64,000 nucleotides of DNA, taken from NCBI RefSeq assembly GCF_030056665.1, contig NZ_JASHIG010000031.1. The stretch is one strand, 5' to 3'. Position 1 is the stretch's first letter; each line of letters begins with the position of its first letter. Positions 17,630 to 27,201 of this stretch are shown one piece after another. This DNA comes from Flectobacillus roseus (GTDB taxonomy: Bacteria; Bacteroidota; Bacteroidia; Cytophagales; Spirosomataceae). The position numbers and the translations under genes are program-made. Below the pieces are notes generated by a model. That model did not search any database and was not told the origin of the DNA. It saw only the letters and a list, made by a program, of their open reading frames with translations.

Positions 17630-17678
17630 CAGTTTAAAACTGTAAAAAAAATAAGTTCAAGACTAAGTCTTGAACTAG
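17630..17678 (+). repeat. double-palindrome repeat, copy 2
   Basis: CAGTTTAAAACTG (17630-17642), an A-run, then AGTTCAAGACT (17654-17664) and AGTCTTGAACT (17666-17676), here a perfect inverted repeat. Confidence 0.75.
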
Positions 17679-17732
17679 TAATGACGTTTTGGGTTAATTT
17701 ATATTCTACAATCCAACATCCGCAATCCCAAA

Positions 17733-18287
17733 TCAGAAGGGTCTTCTTGCGGTGGCATAGCAGCCCATCCAATAGGTCGAAATGAGGTTATCTTCACGAA
17801 CGCCTTTTGAGGATGAAGCATGAATAAAATAAATTTCTTTCGGACCACGAATTTCGGTAATCATACCCGAATGATTTACTTCGGCAACATTTCCTTTATC
17901 AGTTACAAAAAATACCAAATCACCTGGACGCAACTGGTCCAAATCTTTCACTTCTTTTCCATAGCCTGATTGCTGAACAGCCCTTCTTGGAATATTTACG
18001 CCCATTTCTTTGAAAGTGGCAAACAACAACCCAGAACAATCCATCCCTTTGGAATCAATTCCGCCTGAACGATACGGAACTCCCAAATACTGCCTTGAGG
18101 CATCAATTAGCCTTTTTACCTCTTTCGACGAAATAACTACTGGTCTGCTCGGACTTGTAGGTCTTTTGGTGGTAGTAGTGGTTTTTGTAGATTCTTTTTT
18201 ACGAAAAAGTGCACAAGAATCTAATAAAATTGGAAGTATTGTTATCAGTAAAAGCTTGGCATAAATGGGTGTGGTAGTCGTTTTCAT
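17733..18287 (-). CDS. NlpC/P60 family lipoprotein (cell-wall endopeptidase)
   Basis: Lipoprotein of 184 residues; the lipobox LLDSC puts the acylated Cys near residue 25. A low-complexity Thr/Pro linker follows, then the NlpC/P60 domain. The catalytic Cys is in DCSGLLFATFKEMG (about 93), the His in VNHSGMITE (about 138), and the third polar residue in FIHASSSKGVRED (about 155). Known family role: hydrolysis of D-gamma-glutamyl-diamino acid bonds in peptidoglycan stems, comparable with Spr/MepS. It probably acts in the periplasm, anchored to a membrane. Single gene. Confidence 0.87.
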   Translation of the reverse strand: MKTTTTPIYAKLLLITILPILLDSCALFRKKESTKTTTTTKRPTSPSRPVVISSKEVKRLIDASRQYLGVPYRSGGIDSKGMDCSGLLFATFKEMGVNIPRRAVQQSGYGKEVKDLDQLRPGDLVFFVTDKGNVAEVNHSGMITEIRGPKEIYFIHASSSKGVREDNLISTYWMGCYATARRPF

Positions 18288-18613
18288 GAGATTGGTAAGG
18301 ATTTAATCTGGGTAAATTTTTCTAAAAGCAATTTACAAAATTCCCCATTTTCACCAAGCGTAATTCCACCACAAGTGCATGGTATTTTATCATTTGGCAA
18401 GACTGGTTGAGTTTCTAACGAAATGTCTCAAATAAATCTTGTACTTGATGAGCTTGCTTTGATCGAGGCCCTCTTCGATGGTAAAGAAAGTTGGCTGCCT
18501 TACTGTTAATAAAACATGAATAATACCTCCAACAAATACTCTAGATAGAACTGCCTCTTACAAGCCAGTTACAATATCATGATTAGAATACGTGAATAGA
18601 CAAACATTCAAAC
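18288..18613. other. intergenic region
   Basis: About 325 bp with no recognised gene. A 28-codon open frame on the plus strand (18423-18509, starting MSQINLVLDELALIEALF) has an amphipathic look but no context, so it is noted rather than called. The region may contain remains of a lost gene. Confidence 0.3.
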
Positions 18614-19375
18614 TCAGTCCTCCTCTTTAGGGTGAAGTAACTGAGTCATAAAATTGTCACTATCATGTAAAAAATGATAATAGGAATTAAATAATTCTGT
18701 TTCCTTATAAGATTTTGTCACAATTCCATCTTGACTAAATTCATAAATCAATGCATTCGGATAGGCTATTAATATCGGTGAATGTGTTGCAATAATGAAC
18801 TGTGAGCCATTTTCTATCATTTGTTGCATCCGACACAACATCGCCATTTGCCTTGAAGGCGACATAGCGGCCTCGGGTTCGTCAAAAATATACAATCCAT
18901 CGTCCGAAAACCTATGAAGAAATAAAGCCCAAAAGGATTCTCCATGAGACTGTTCATGCAAGGACTCGCCTCCATAAGAATCGATAATTCTCCTACCAGC
19001 AGAGGGCTCTCTATCCAAATCGTCAATTTGGGTTGCTAAATTAAAAAAACTTTCACTTCGAAGAAAAAAACCATCTTTGTGTCGCTTGGTTCTAAATGGA
19101 ACTTTCAAATATTTGTAAAGGTCTGAGTGCGAAGCTCGTGAGCTAAAATTGAAGTTCTTTGTCCCACCCTCAGCATTAAATCCTAATGCTACGGCAATTG
19201 CCTCAATCAGCGTTGATTTTCCTGTACCGTTTTCGCCCACGAAAAAGGTTACTTGTGGATGTAATTGAAGTTTTGTTAAACCTGAAAGAGCAGGAATATT
19301 GAATGGATACTGATTTCTCAATCCAATGTCAAAACTGAATTCTAATTCAGATATGCTTGCACCATTATTGTACAT
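18614..19375 (-). CDS. small AAA (SMC/ABC-like) ATPase
   Basis: ATPase of 253 residues of the stand-alone SMC-like AAA_23/COG3910 type. Walker A GENGTGKST at 47-55, signature region LHEQSHGESF (about 143), Walker B LYIFDEPEAAMS (about 163) and the H-switch IIATHSPILIA (about 195) are all intact. Unlike SMC or OLD proteins it has no long coiled coil and no nuclease domain. It follows an XRE-type regulator by 26 bp in the same direction, so the two form an operon. The role is unknown; related pairs turn up in accessory and defence contexts, which is inference here. Confidence 0.8.
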   Translation of the reverse strand: MYNNGASISELEFSFDIGLRNQYPFNIPALSGLTKLQLHPQVTFFVGENGTGKSTLIEAIAVALGFNAEGGTKNFNFSSRASHSDLYKYLKVPFRTKRHKDGFFLRSESFFNLATQIDDLDREPSAGRRIIDSYGGESLHEQSHGESFWALFLHRFSDDGLYIFDEPEAAMSPSRQMAMLCRMQQMIENGSQFIIATHSPILIAYPNALIYEFSQDGIVTKSYKETELFNSYYHFLHDSDNFMTQLLHPKEED

Positions 19376-19401
19376 AAAATTTTTTGTATTAGGATAAATA
19401 A

Positions 19402-19596
19402 TTAGGCTTGCAGGATTTCAACTGGTTTCATATTTAGCACCTGCATGATTTTGACGACCTCGTCTATTGTCGGGCTTCGTTCACCTTTCTCTATACGTGA
19501 AATTGTGGATTGTGGAATGCCTGTCAGATGTGAAATGTAGCTTTGTTTAAAGCCAAGTGCTAGGCGCGTTTGACGGAGTTTATTTAGGTTGAACAT
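19402..19596 (-). CDS. XRE family helix-turn-helix protein
   Basis: A DNA-binding protein of 64 residues consisting almost only of the HTH_3 domain: LRQTRLALGFKQSYISHLTG, then IPQSTISRIEKGERSPTIDEVVKIMQVL. It is the first gene of a two-gene unit with the AAA ATPase. Its size and place suggest that it regulates the pair, as antitoxin-like or autorepressor proteins do; this is inference. Confidence 0.85.
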   Translation of the reverse strand: MFNLNKLRQTRLALGFKQSYISHLTGIPQSTISRIEKGERSPTIDEVVKIMQVLNMKPVEILQA

Positions 19597-19798
19597 ACAT
19601 TTATTAGATTTAGAAACAAAAACGATAAAGCATTATAATAGGTTACTTGCGCGTAAAAAATACACTGAGCGTTTTGATATTGTGTAAATATAAAAATAAA
19701 TTTTATTCAAATACGCATAAAGTTTTGCTTAAAAACACATATTTCGTCTCTTCTAACCTATATCTTTAAGCGTTTGTCACATACAACATCACCTTATT

Positions 19799-20248
19799 AT
19801 GAAAAAACTATCCTATTTCTGCATTTTATCTTTGGTATCTAGCTTATTGTCCTGCAAAGATGCCAACCAAGAACTCCTCAACAATATTTCTGGCGTATGG
19901 AAAGTCGATCAAATCACCTACACTTCCTATCCTTACGCTGTGCCAGATTCAGTCGTAAAATATCCTTCGGGTGTTTTGCAATTTGATAATTGTCAGCTCA
20001 CTGGGAGCATTAGAGAATGCTCAGGGTTTTACAAATTAGTAAATAGTGAAGTGGTAAGTATCGTCTACAATGCCAACGCAGCTAGAAATCAAACCTTTAT
20101 TAGTATAATGTCGTCTTTTCCCAAATTCATCAATTTACGAGGAGCTTACACCATAACTCGTTCTGGAAATCAAATGACACTTAGTGGACCTCAAGAAAAC
20201 ATCATAGACTATAAAGGTCAAAAAATAAAAATTCAATTGTATAAATAA
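19799..20248 (+). CDS. lipocalin-like lipoprotein, hypothetical
   Basis: Lipoprotein of 149 residues; the lipobox SLLSC puts the acylated Cys at about residue 19. The mature part begins ISGVWKVDQITYTSYPYAVPDSVV, the GxW opening of lipocalin-like DUFs in Bacteroidota, and ends in alternating strands (GNQMTLSGPQENII, QKIKIQLYK). Function unknown. Only 5 bp separate it from the TonB receptor gene, so it is the first gene of a three-gene operon with the receptor and the DUF4249 lipoprotein. Confidence 0.7.
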   Translation: MKKLSYFCILSLVSSLLSCKDANQELLNNISGVWKVDQITYTSYPYAVPDSVVKYPSGVLQFDNCQLTGSIRECSGFYKLVNSEVVSIVYNANAARNQTFISIMSSFPKFINLRGAYTITRSGNQMTLSGPQENIIDYKGQKIKIQLYK

Positions 20249-20253
20249 TCCTT

Positions 20254-22596
20254 ATGAAAAAAGTCTACCTCCTGTTACTATTTACGCTTTGCTCCTACAC
20301 TTTGCTGGCTCAAAAAATTACCATCAGTGGTTTTGTTCGTGAAAAAGGAAGTCAAGAGATATTGCCTTATGTTTCGGTGAGAGTTCCCACTCTCAATATC
20401 GGAACCTCTGCCAATGCTTACGGCTTTTTTTCCTTGACTATTCCCGCAAAGGAACAACTTGATTTGGAAATTTCTCAGGTAGGATACCAAGTCAAAACAA
20501 TCAGTATCAGTGCACAAAAAAGCCAACAAATTACGGTTGAGTTAAGTGTCAAAAATGTGGTTTTGGAGGAGGTGAAAGTCAATAGCTCTCAACAAGAGAA
20601 ATTGAGTGAGCAAACCCAAATGAGTCTTATTTCTTTACCTGTCACACAAGTAAAAGCAGTACCAGCATTTTTGGGAGAAAAAGACGTGTTGAAAACCCTA
20701 CAGTTATTTCCAGGGATACAAAAAGGACGTGAAGGCTCTACTGGCTTGTATGTACGTGGTGGCGGCCCCGACCAAAACTTATTGATTTTGGATGATGCTA
20801 CGGTGTATAATGCCAATCATTTGTTTGGCTTTTTCTCGGTATTTAACGGCGATGCCCTCAAAAGCATTGAGATGACCAAAGGCGGTTTCCCAGCACGATA
20901 TGGCGGACGACTTTCATCGGTTATTGATATGCAAATGAAAGAAGGGAATAAAGAAAAACTTACGGGTGAATTTGGCATTGGCTTATTGTCGAGCCGTTTG
21001 ACCTTGGAAGGTCCTCTCAAGAAAGAAAAAGCCTCATTTTTGATTGCTGCACGACGTACCTACGCCGATGCGCTATTGCGACCCATCAGTGGAGGCGAAT
21101 TTCCAAATATGTATTTCTATGACCTCAATATGAAGATTAACTATGACCTCGGCAGTCGAGACAAACTTTACCTGAGCGGATATTTGGGAAGAGATGCCTT
21201 TAGTTCAAAAGAACAAAATTACAATTATGCTACCAAAAATGAGAATGGCTTTAATTGGGGCAATACAACCACGACCTTGCGTTGGAATCATCTTTTCAAT
21301 GAAAAATTATTTAGCAATACATCCCTCATATTTACCAATTTCGACTTCAAGGTTTTTAATACCGAAGAATCCAACAAAGGACTTTTTTCTTACCAATATG
21401 AATCGGGAATTAGGGATTTTTCCTTGAAAACTGATTTTGACTATTTACCTAATTATCAGCATAGTATCAAAGCAGGTTTTTTGGTAACTGCACATCGTTT
21501 TTCACCAAAAGCATTGGTTCTCAAAGACTCTAGGGTGGATACAGCTTCCGTTCAAAGCACTAATATCAATGCATTAGAATCGGCAGTTTATGTGGAGGAT
21601 TTATGGAAAATTAATGAAAGACTCAGTATTAATGCGGGTCTAAGATTGAGCCATTTTTCAGTAAACCAGAAAAACTATTTGAATCTTGAACCAAGATTTT
21701 CGGCGGCATACAGGCTACCAAATGATGCCGCGATTAAGGCTTCTTTTGCTCGAATGAATCAATACATTCATTTATTATCCAACTCAGGACTTGGTTTGCC
21801 AACTGACTTGTGGGTTTCGGCGACAGACCGAGTTCCTCCGCAAACTTCACAGCAAGTTGCATTAGGATATGTAAAAGACTTTTCCGAAAAGAATTTTTCT
21901 TTAAGCATTGAAGGATATTACAAGAAAATGGACAACATCATTGGCTACAAACAAGGCGCTAGTTTCTTGTTGCTAGACGTTGGACCTGACCCTCAAAAAA
22001 TAAATTCGATAGATTGGCAAGAAAATGTCACCTCAGGACAAGGCAAAGCTTACGGACTAGAATTGATGTTACAACGAAAAACAGGTAGACTCACAGGTTG
22101 GATTGCTTACACATTGTCGAAAGTAACACACCAATTTGCAGAACTGAATGACGGAAAAGAGTTTTTGCCTCGTTACGACCGTCGTCATGATATTTCGATT
22201 GTGGGAATTTATCAACTAAAACCAATGGTAACTTTCTCAGCGACTTGGGTATATGGTACAGGAAATCATTTGAATGTGCCTATTGCTGAAGGAAATTTTA
22301 ATGGTCTAGATCACACAGGTATTACCTCACAAATTTCATTGTATGATAGTCAAAATGCTTTTTAGGCAGCAGCTTATCATAGACTAGATTTAGCGATGAA
22401 GTTTAGTAAAAAGAAAAAACATGGAGAAAGAGCTTGGGAAATTGGGGTATATAATGCCTACAATCGCGTGAATCCTTTTTACTATCAAATTAATCAAGTG
22501 TATGATGCCTCCACACGACAAATGGGAGATAGTAAATTATACAGAAAAGGACTATTCCCTATTGTTCCATCAATTACCTACAGCTTTAAGTTTTAA
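20254..22596 (+). pseudogene. TonB-dependent receptor interrupted by an in-frame amber codon
   Basis: The frame encodes a signal peptide (to about 20), a carboxypeptidase-like domain (ITISGFVREKGSQEILPYVSV), a plug (VKAVPAFLGEKDVLKTLQLFPG, GLYVRGGGPDQNLILLDDA-type sequence) and a 22-strand barrel. At codon 704 a TAG (22363-22365) stops translation. The same frame continues without a break for 77 codons (AAAYHRLDLAMKF ... PSITYSFKF) to a TAA at 22594-22596. That continuation holds the conserved AYHRLDL segment and the terminal aromatic strand that BAM recognises. A one-base change, for example from CAG or AAG, would explain it. It may be a true mutation, a sequencing error, or suppressed. DUF4249 and a small lipoprotein flank it in an operon. 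Confidence 0.8.
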
Positions 22597-22630
22597 GAAA
22601 AAAACCTTCCTAGAAACTTCAAATGATTTT

Positions 22631-23497
22631 ATGAAAAAACAATTTATCTATATATGTTCGATGCTCCTATTTTGTTGGGGTTGTAGCGGAGACTTTCTGA
22701 CAGTAGAAGAAACGGGGGTGATTCCGAGTAGTGATGCGCCCATTGTTACCGCTTTTTTGAGTCCACAAGACACCGTCCATACAGTAACACTATATCATAC
22801 CCGACCAGCCGCTGGAAATAATCCATATGCTACTTGGCAACAAAATGTAGGAAAATCGACGGTTACCTTAAGCAATGGTACTCAAACGGTAAAACTCATT
22901 CCAGACTCATTTTTAACAGGCGTTTTTAAAATCAGTGCCAAAAACTTTAAAGTAGAATCAGGAAAAACTTATTACCTGAATGTAAGCACATTTGATGGCA
23001 AAAAAGCAGAAGCGAATTGCACGATTCCGACAGGCGTAGTGGATACGCCCAGTATATCTTACCAATTAGTCTCTGGGAATGCCTCAAATATGAATACAAG
23101 CTATCTGATTTCGTGGAAAGATATTCCCAATCAAGTCAATTATTATGCGGTTTATACGATTTCGGAGCTACAAGATTTGACAAAAAAAACGGCAGAAGTA
23201 AACAATGAGCGATACCTGCATGGTATAGATGATGTCGAAAGAGATGGTTTGACAGTAGGAACCCAGGAATCGCTTTTGTTAACTAAACCCAACTCTCCTG
23301 CGAAAGACCGTCTCTATATTTGGCAAGTAAAGGTTCTCAATACTGATATTCATTTTTATAAGTTCCACAAAGACTATGCAATAGCCAAACAAGCCGACGA
23401 AAATCCTTTTTCTGAGCCAGTATTGCTATACTCCAACATCAAAGGAGGCTTCGGCGTAATGGCAGGATATACCAAGGCGGTGACGTATTTTAGGTAG
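22631..23497 (+). CDS. DUF4249 lipoprotein
   Basis: Lipoprotein of 288 residues. The frame is open further upstream, but ATG 22631 gives a proper signal peptide with lipobox CWGC (Cys near residue 17), so that start is chosen. The body fits DUF4249: an N-terminal VTAFLSPQDTVHTVTLYHTRP strand region, VTLSNGTQTVKLIP, KVESGKTYYLNVSTFDGKKAEANCTIP, and a C-terminal YSNIKGGFGVMAGYT. In Bacteroidota DUF4249 proteins sit next to TonB receptors, as here, and probably act as surface partners of the receptor. Function unproven. Confidence 0.82.
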   Translation: MKKQFIYICSMLLFCWGCSGDFLTVEETGVIPSSDAPIVTAFLSPQDTVHTVTLYHTRPAAGNNPYATWQQNVGKSTVTLSNGTQTVKLIPDSFLTGVFKISAKNFKVESGKTYYLNVSTFDGKKAEANCTIPTGVVDTPSISYQLVSGNASNMNTSYLISWKDIPNQVNYYAVYTISELQDLTKKTAEVNNERYLHGIDDVERDGLTVGTQESLLLTKPNSPAKDRLYIWQVKVLNTDIHFYKFHKDYAIAKQADENPFSEPVLLYSNIKGGFGVMAGYTKAVTYFR

Positions 23498-23573
23498 AGG
23501 GGTAAGGCAAAGAGGCACTAGGGTATAGTATTTTAAAATTATGACTAATGCCTCCTTACCTCACCCCTATCCC

Positions 23574-24206
23574 CTAAGCTTTGCTTTTCGCCATCCTCAC
23601 TGCCAATGCCACCAAAATACTTGCCATAAACCATTTTTGTATTTTTATCCAAAAAGGATTTTGTGCAAAAAATCTTGCCATTTGAGATGCTGTTAGCACT
23701 AAAGAGAAATTGACAGAAAGACTTACCAGCATTTGAGTTATGCCCAATTGTAAGCTTTGCAAAAGAGGATTTCCATACGCTGGTTTGATAAATTGTGGGA
23801 AAAATGATAGATAAAACATCGCCACTTTGGGATTCAACATATTGGTGAGCAATCCCATTGTAAAAAGCTTTTGGGACGAATCATTGGTCAAATCTTGACG
23901 AGCTTCAAATACAAATTTTCCATTGGGATTTATCGCCTGAAAAGCTAAGTAAAGCAAATAACCAACTCCCAAATATTTGATTAGTTCATATAGAAAAGGG
24001 ACTTCTGCCAAAATAGCCGTCAAGCCAAATGATACCATAATGATATGAAATAAAAATCCTACCATTACGCCTGCCAACGAAAGTAAGCCTGCCATTCGTC
24101 CTTGGGTAATCGAGCGGGAAATCAGATAAATCATATTCGGTCCTGGACTAATGACCAGTACAAAAGCTGCTAAAGCAAATAAAAGTAATTCTTGAAATGT
24201 CAGCAT
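23574..24206 (-). CDS. LysE family translocator
   Basis: Inner-membrane exporter of 210 residues with about six hydrophobic helices. The N-terminal FVLVISPGPNMIYLISRSITQGRMAGLLSLAGVMVG carries the SPGPN motif typical of LysE/RhtB amino-acid exporters. GLLTNMLNPKVAMFYLSFFPQF is the second family signature. Known members export lysine, threonine, homoserine or related compounds; the substrate here is unknown. It converges with the DUF4249 gene. Confidence 0.9.
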   Translation of the reverse strand: MLTFQELLLFALAAFVLVISPGPNMIYLISRSITQGRMAGLLSLAGVMVGFLFHIIMVSFGLTAILAEVPFLYELIKYLGVGYLLYLAFQAINPNGKFVFEARQDLTNDSSQKLFTMGLLTNMLNPKVAMFYLSFFPQFIKPAYGNPLLQSLQLGITQMLVSLSVNFSLVLTASQMARFFAQNPFWIKIQKWFMASILVALAVRMAKSKA

Positions 24207-24295
24207 ATCTCTATAATTTATTTAGTGAATGTTGAGTTGTGTGCATATAGATATTCACAATTTACAAAAATGGCACAGAGAATATTTCCCTGCGC

Positions 24296-24420
24296 CACTT
24301 AAAAAAACACTCTGTGCCTTTGTGCCTGTTCCCTCTACCACTTAAAAAACACTCTGTGCCTTTGTGCCCGTTCCCTCTGCCACTTCAAAAACACTCTATG
24401 CCTTTGTGCCTGTTCCCTTT
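24296..24420. repeat. tandem repeat, three units of about 42 bp
   Basis: Three consecutive units begin CACTT at 24296, 24339 and 24381 (43, 42 and 40 bp) and carry ACTCTGTGCCTTTGTGCC with few differences. The block sits between the LysE gene start and the 3' end of tex. Variable copy number between strains is likely. Confidence 0.8.
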
Positions 24421-24426
24421 CCTCTC

Positions 24427-26544
24427 CTAAACCGCTTTCATGCTTAAGGCAATGCGCTTGCGAGCAATATCTACCTCTACGACTCTTACTTGCACTTGTT
24501 GTTGTAGTTTAACCACTTGATTCGGGTCAGAAACATATTGGTTCGCTAGTTGCGAGATATGGACTAGACCATCTTGTTTTACCCCTACATCGACAAAGCA
24601 GCCAAATGCTGTGATGTTAGTTACGATTCCTGGCAAAACCATTCCTTCATATAAATCTTCAATTGTTTTTACATTAGCATCAAACTCAAAAGCAGTGAGT
24701 TGCTCACGAGGGTCACGCGAAGGTTTTTCCAACTCTTTCAAAATATCTTGAAGTGTGAGCAAACCTGTATTTTCACCAATATATTGTTGCAAGTTGAGTT
24801 TTTTACGAAGCTCTGCACTTGTCATCAAATCTTTTACGGTACATTTCAAATCCTTTGCCATACGTTCTACTACTTGATAACTCTCAGGGTGAACTGCTGA
24901 ATTATCTAGCGGATTATCTGACTGAGGAATTCTCAAGAAACCAGCACATTGTTCAAAAGCTTTGTCGCCCAAACGAGGTACTTTTTTGATTTGTGCTCTC
25001 GATTTAAAATCTCCATTTTCCTTACGGAATTTAACAATGTTCGCTGCCAAACTTGGCCCTAAACCAGCCACGTAGCTCAATAAGTGTTTTGAGGCTGTGT
25101 TAATATTTACCCCAACTGTGTTTACACAACTTTCTACTACCGAATCCAATGAATTCTTTAGTAATGGTTGGTCTACATCATGCTGATATTGACCCACACC
25201 AATAGATTTTGGGTCGATTTTTACTAATTCTGCTAAAGGGTCGAGCAAGCGACGACCAATAGAAATAGCACCACGAACCGTCACATCTTTATCAGGAAAC
25301 TCCTCGCGAGCCACTTCTGACGCTGAATAGATAGACGCTCCTTGCTCAGAAACCATAAAGATTTGTGGTTGTGTCGAGAAAGTTAGTTTTTTCACAAAAG
25401 CCTCCGTCTCACGACCTGCAGTACCATTACCGATGGCAATCGCTTCGATTTTATGTTTTTCAACTAAAGACAACACCGTATGCTGTGCTTCCATTATTTT
25501 ATCAAATGGGTAAATCACTGTATCAGCAATCAAGTTGCCTTGAGCATCTAATACAACAACCTTACAACCAGTACGATACCCAGGGTCAATGGCCAAAGTA
25601 CGTTTTTGTCCAAGCGGAGAAGCCAATAATAGTTGACGAAGATTTTGAGCAAAAATTCTGATGGCTTCGCTATCTGCTTTTTCTTTAGACAAATTAGAAA
25701 ACTCATTTTCGATAGATGGCTTCATCAATCGTTTATATGAATCAGTAATAGCGTCTTCTACCTGCTTTTTAGGCTCAGACATCCCTCTTAGGAAAATACG
25801 GTCTAGTGCTCCCAAAGCATTATCTTCATCTGGCGAAATAGAAACAGATAGGATACCTTCTTCCTCACCACGACGAATAGCTAATAGACGATGCGAAGGT
25901 ACTTTTTTGAGAGGTTCGCTAAAATCGTAGTAATCTTTGTACTTGACACCTTCCTCCTCTTTTCCTTTTTTTACTTTTGAAGAAATGTATGCTTCACGTT
26001 CAAACACCTTACGCACTGCATTACGAGCATCCACGTTTTCGTTGATCCACTCAGCCATAATATCACGAGCACCTTGAAGTGCTTCGTCCACTGAAGCCAC
26101 TTTTTCGTTCAAATAGCTTCCAGCTTTTTGAAGAAAATTATTATCCTTTTGTTCGAAAATTAATTTTGCCAAAGGCTCAAGTCCCTTTTCTATAGCGATA
26201 CTCGCACGAGTTTTACGCTTTTGTTTATACGGCAAATAAAGGTCTTCTAATTCTTGAAGTTGATAAGCATTATTGAGCTTATTCAATAACTCAGGAGTCA
26301 TTTTCCCTTGCTCCTCAATGGCTTTGATAATAGTCTCGCGACGCTTATCAGCTTCTTTCAATTTATTCCAAAGGTCTTTTATTTCAAGAATTTGAACTTC
26401 GTCTAAACTTCCAGTTGCTTCTTTGCGATAACGAGCTATAAACGGTACCGTTCCACCCTCCTCTAATAACTTAATTGTATTTTGTACTTGGTTGGCTCTT
26501 ACTCCAATCGTATTGGTGATGATGCCAATTTGAGTTGTATTCAT
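24427..26544 (-). CDS. tex: Tex family S1 RNA-binding transcription accessory protein
   Basis: Conserved protein of about 705 residues. It has the N-terminal Tex domain (VRANQVQNTIKLLEEGGTVPFIARYRKEATGSL), a YqgF/RuvC-like fold (TLAIDPGYRTGCKVVVLD at about 322), helix-hairpin-helix repeats (LSYVAGLGPSLAANIVKFR and FLRIPQSDNPLDNSAVHPESY) and a C-terminal S1 domain (EGMVLPGIVTNITAFGCFVDVGVKQDGLVHISQL). Known homologues bind nucleic acid and affect transcription and stress tolerance. ATG 26544 (MNTTQIG) is preferred over the GTG eight codons upstream. Length and domains are complete. It is a housekeeping gene. Confidence 0.95.
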   Translation of the reverse strand: MNTTQIGIITNTIGVRANQVQNTIKLLEEGGTVPFIARYRKEATGSLDEVQILEIKDLWNKLKEADKRRETIIKAIEEQGKMTPELLNKLNNAYQLQELEDLYLPYKQKRKTRASIAIEKGLEPLAKLIFEQKDNNFLQKAGSYLNEKVASVDEALQGARDIMAEWINENVDARNAVRKVFEREAYISSKVKKGKEEEGVKYKDYYDFSEPLKKVPSHRLLAIRRGEEEGILSVSISPDEDNALGALDRIFLRGMSEPKKQVEDAITDSYKRLMKPSIENEFSNLSKEKADSEAIRIFAQNLRQLLLASPLGQKRTLAIDPGYRTGCKVVVLDAQGNLIADTVIYPFDKIMEAQHTVLSLVEKHKIEAIAIGNGTAGRETEAFVKKLTFSTQPQIFMVSEQGASIYSASEVAREEFPDKDVTVRGAISIGRRLLDPLAELVKIDPKSIGVGQYQHDVDQPLLKNSLDSVVESCVNTVGVNINTASKHLLSYVAGLGPSLAANIVKFRKENGDFKSRAQIKKVPRLGDKAFEQCAGFLRIPQSDNPLDNSAVHPESYQVVERMAKDLKCTVKDLMTSAELRKKLNLQQYIGENTGLLTLQDILKELEKPSRDPREQLTAFEFDANVKTIEDLYEGMVLPGIVTNITAFGCFVDVGVKQDGLVHISQLANQYVSDPNQVVKLQQQVQVRVVEVDIARKRIALSMKAV

Positions 26545-26817
26545 GATTTTTAGGTTTTGACTAACCACAAAGCTAAGAATTCTTTTGGATTTACGCCAAG
26601 CTTCTCTTTTTAGGGTTCTATTATGATAAAGTTACTTTGCAAAAATAAACATCAATGTTCAGATAAGGCCCTACGACCACTCACTCATTTTGTTACAATC
26701 GATGAGTATTTTTCGGCTTTAAACTAAAAATTTCTTTTGCAAAATGTGTAACTTTAGTTTAAAACCAATTGTTTAACGGACCCACTTATCAATACCGACG
26801 TCTTTTAATAGTTCCTC

Positions 26818-26997
26818 ATGACAGCCTACAAAATCTTTAAAGTATCGACTTGGTGGTCGACGGCCACCTTAATTAGTCGTACCGAAAATACCCTCAGTGT
26901 AATCGAAGAGCAAGGACATGAAATTGTCACGGTTTCTTTTGGGGTAGATATCCTCATGCGACCTACTGCCTTTATTACCATTCGAATCAAAACATAA
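26818..26997 (+). CDS. small DUF4177-like protein
   Basis: A 59-codon frame starting MTAYKIFKVSTWW and ending ITIRIKT, just below usual length cut-offs. The pattern KIFKV, then TENTLSVIEEQGHEIVTVSF, recalls the small DUF4177 fold (a strand, then a helix ending in a GWELV-like turn before a second strand). A terminator directly follows, and a TAAC-rich promoter-like region precedes it, so it is a self-contained transcription unit divergent from tex. Function unknown. Resemblance is from memory. Confidence 0.6.
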   Translation: MTAYKIFKVSTWWSTATLISRTENTLSVIEEQGHEIVTVSFGVDILMRPTAFITIRIKT

Positions 26998-27005
26998 CTT
27001 TATTT

Positions 27006-27029
27006 AAGGGCGAGCAATCGCCCTTTTTT
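27006..27029 (+). terminator. rho-independent terminator
   Basis: AAGGGCGA / TCGCCCTT with a 4-nt loop and six Ts, 8 bp after the stop of the 59-codon gene; this supports that gene being expressed. Confidence 0.85.
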
Positions 27030-27201
27030 ATTGCTACGCCATTAGTTTTTTCGTGATTTTATTAGAAATTCTTTTAGCTTACGGCATATAGCTTAATGCC
27101 TATTGCAGGTAAAATTTCATTTTGCCCACTAACTTATCTCATTGTTTTCTACAAATCATTTTCCTACATTTGCCCCACTTAAAAAATCACCATTTATTCT
27201 T

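Noticed and set aside
16991..17678. CRISPR-like direct repeats near the DinB gene
   Set aside because: Only two palindromic units about 640 bp apart with a gene between them; no regular spacers and no cas genes.
22396..22596. Separate 66-residue gene after the TonB receptor
   Set aside because: It is in the same frame as the receptor, follows the amber codon directly and encodes the receptor's last strands, so it is the end of the same gene.
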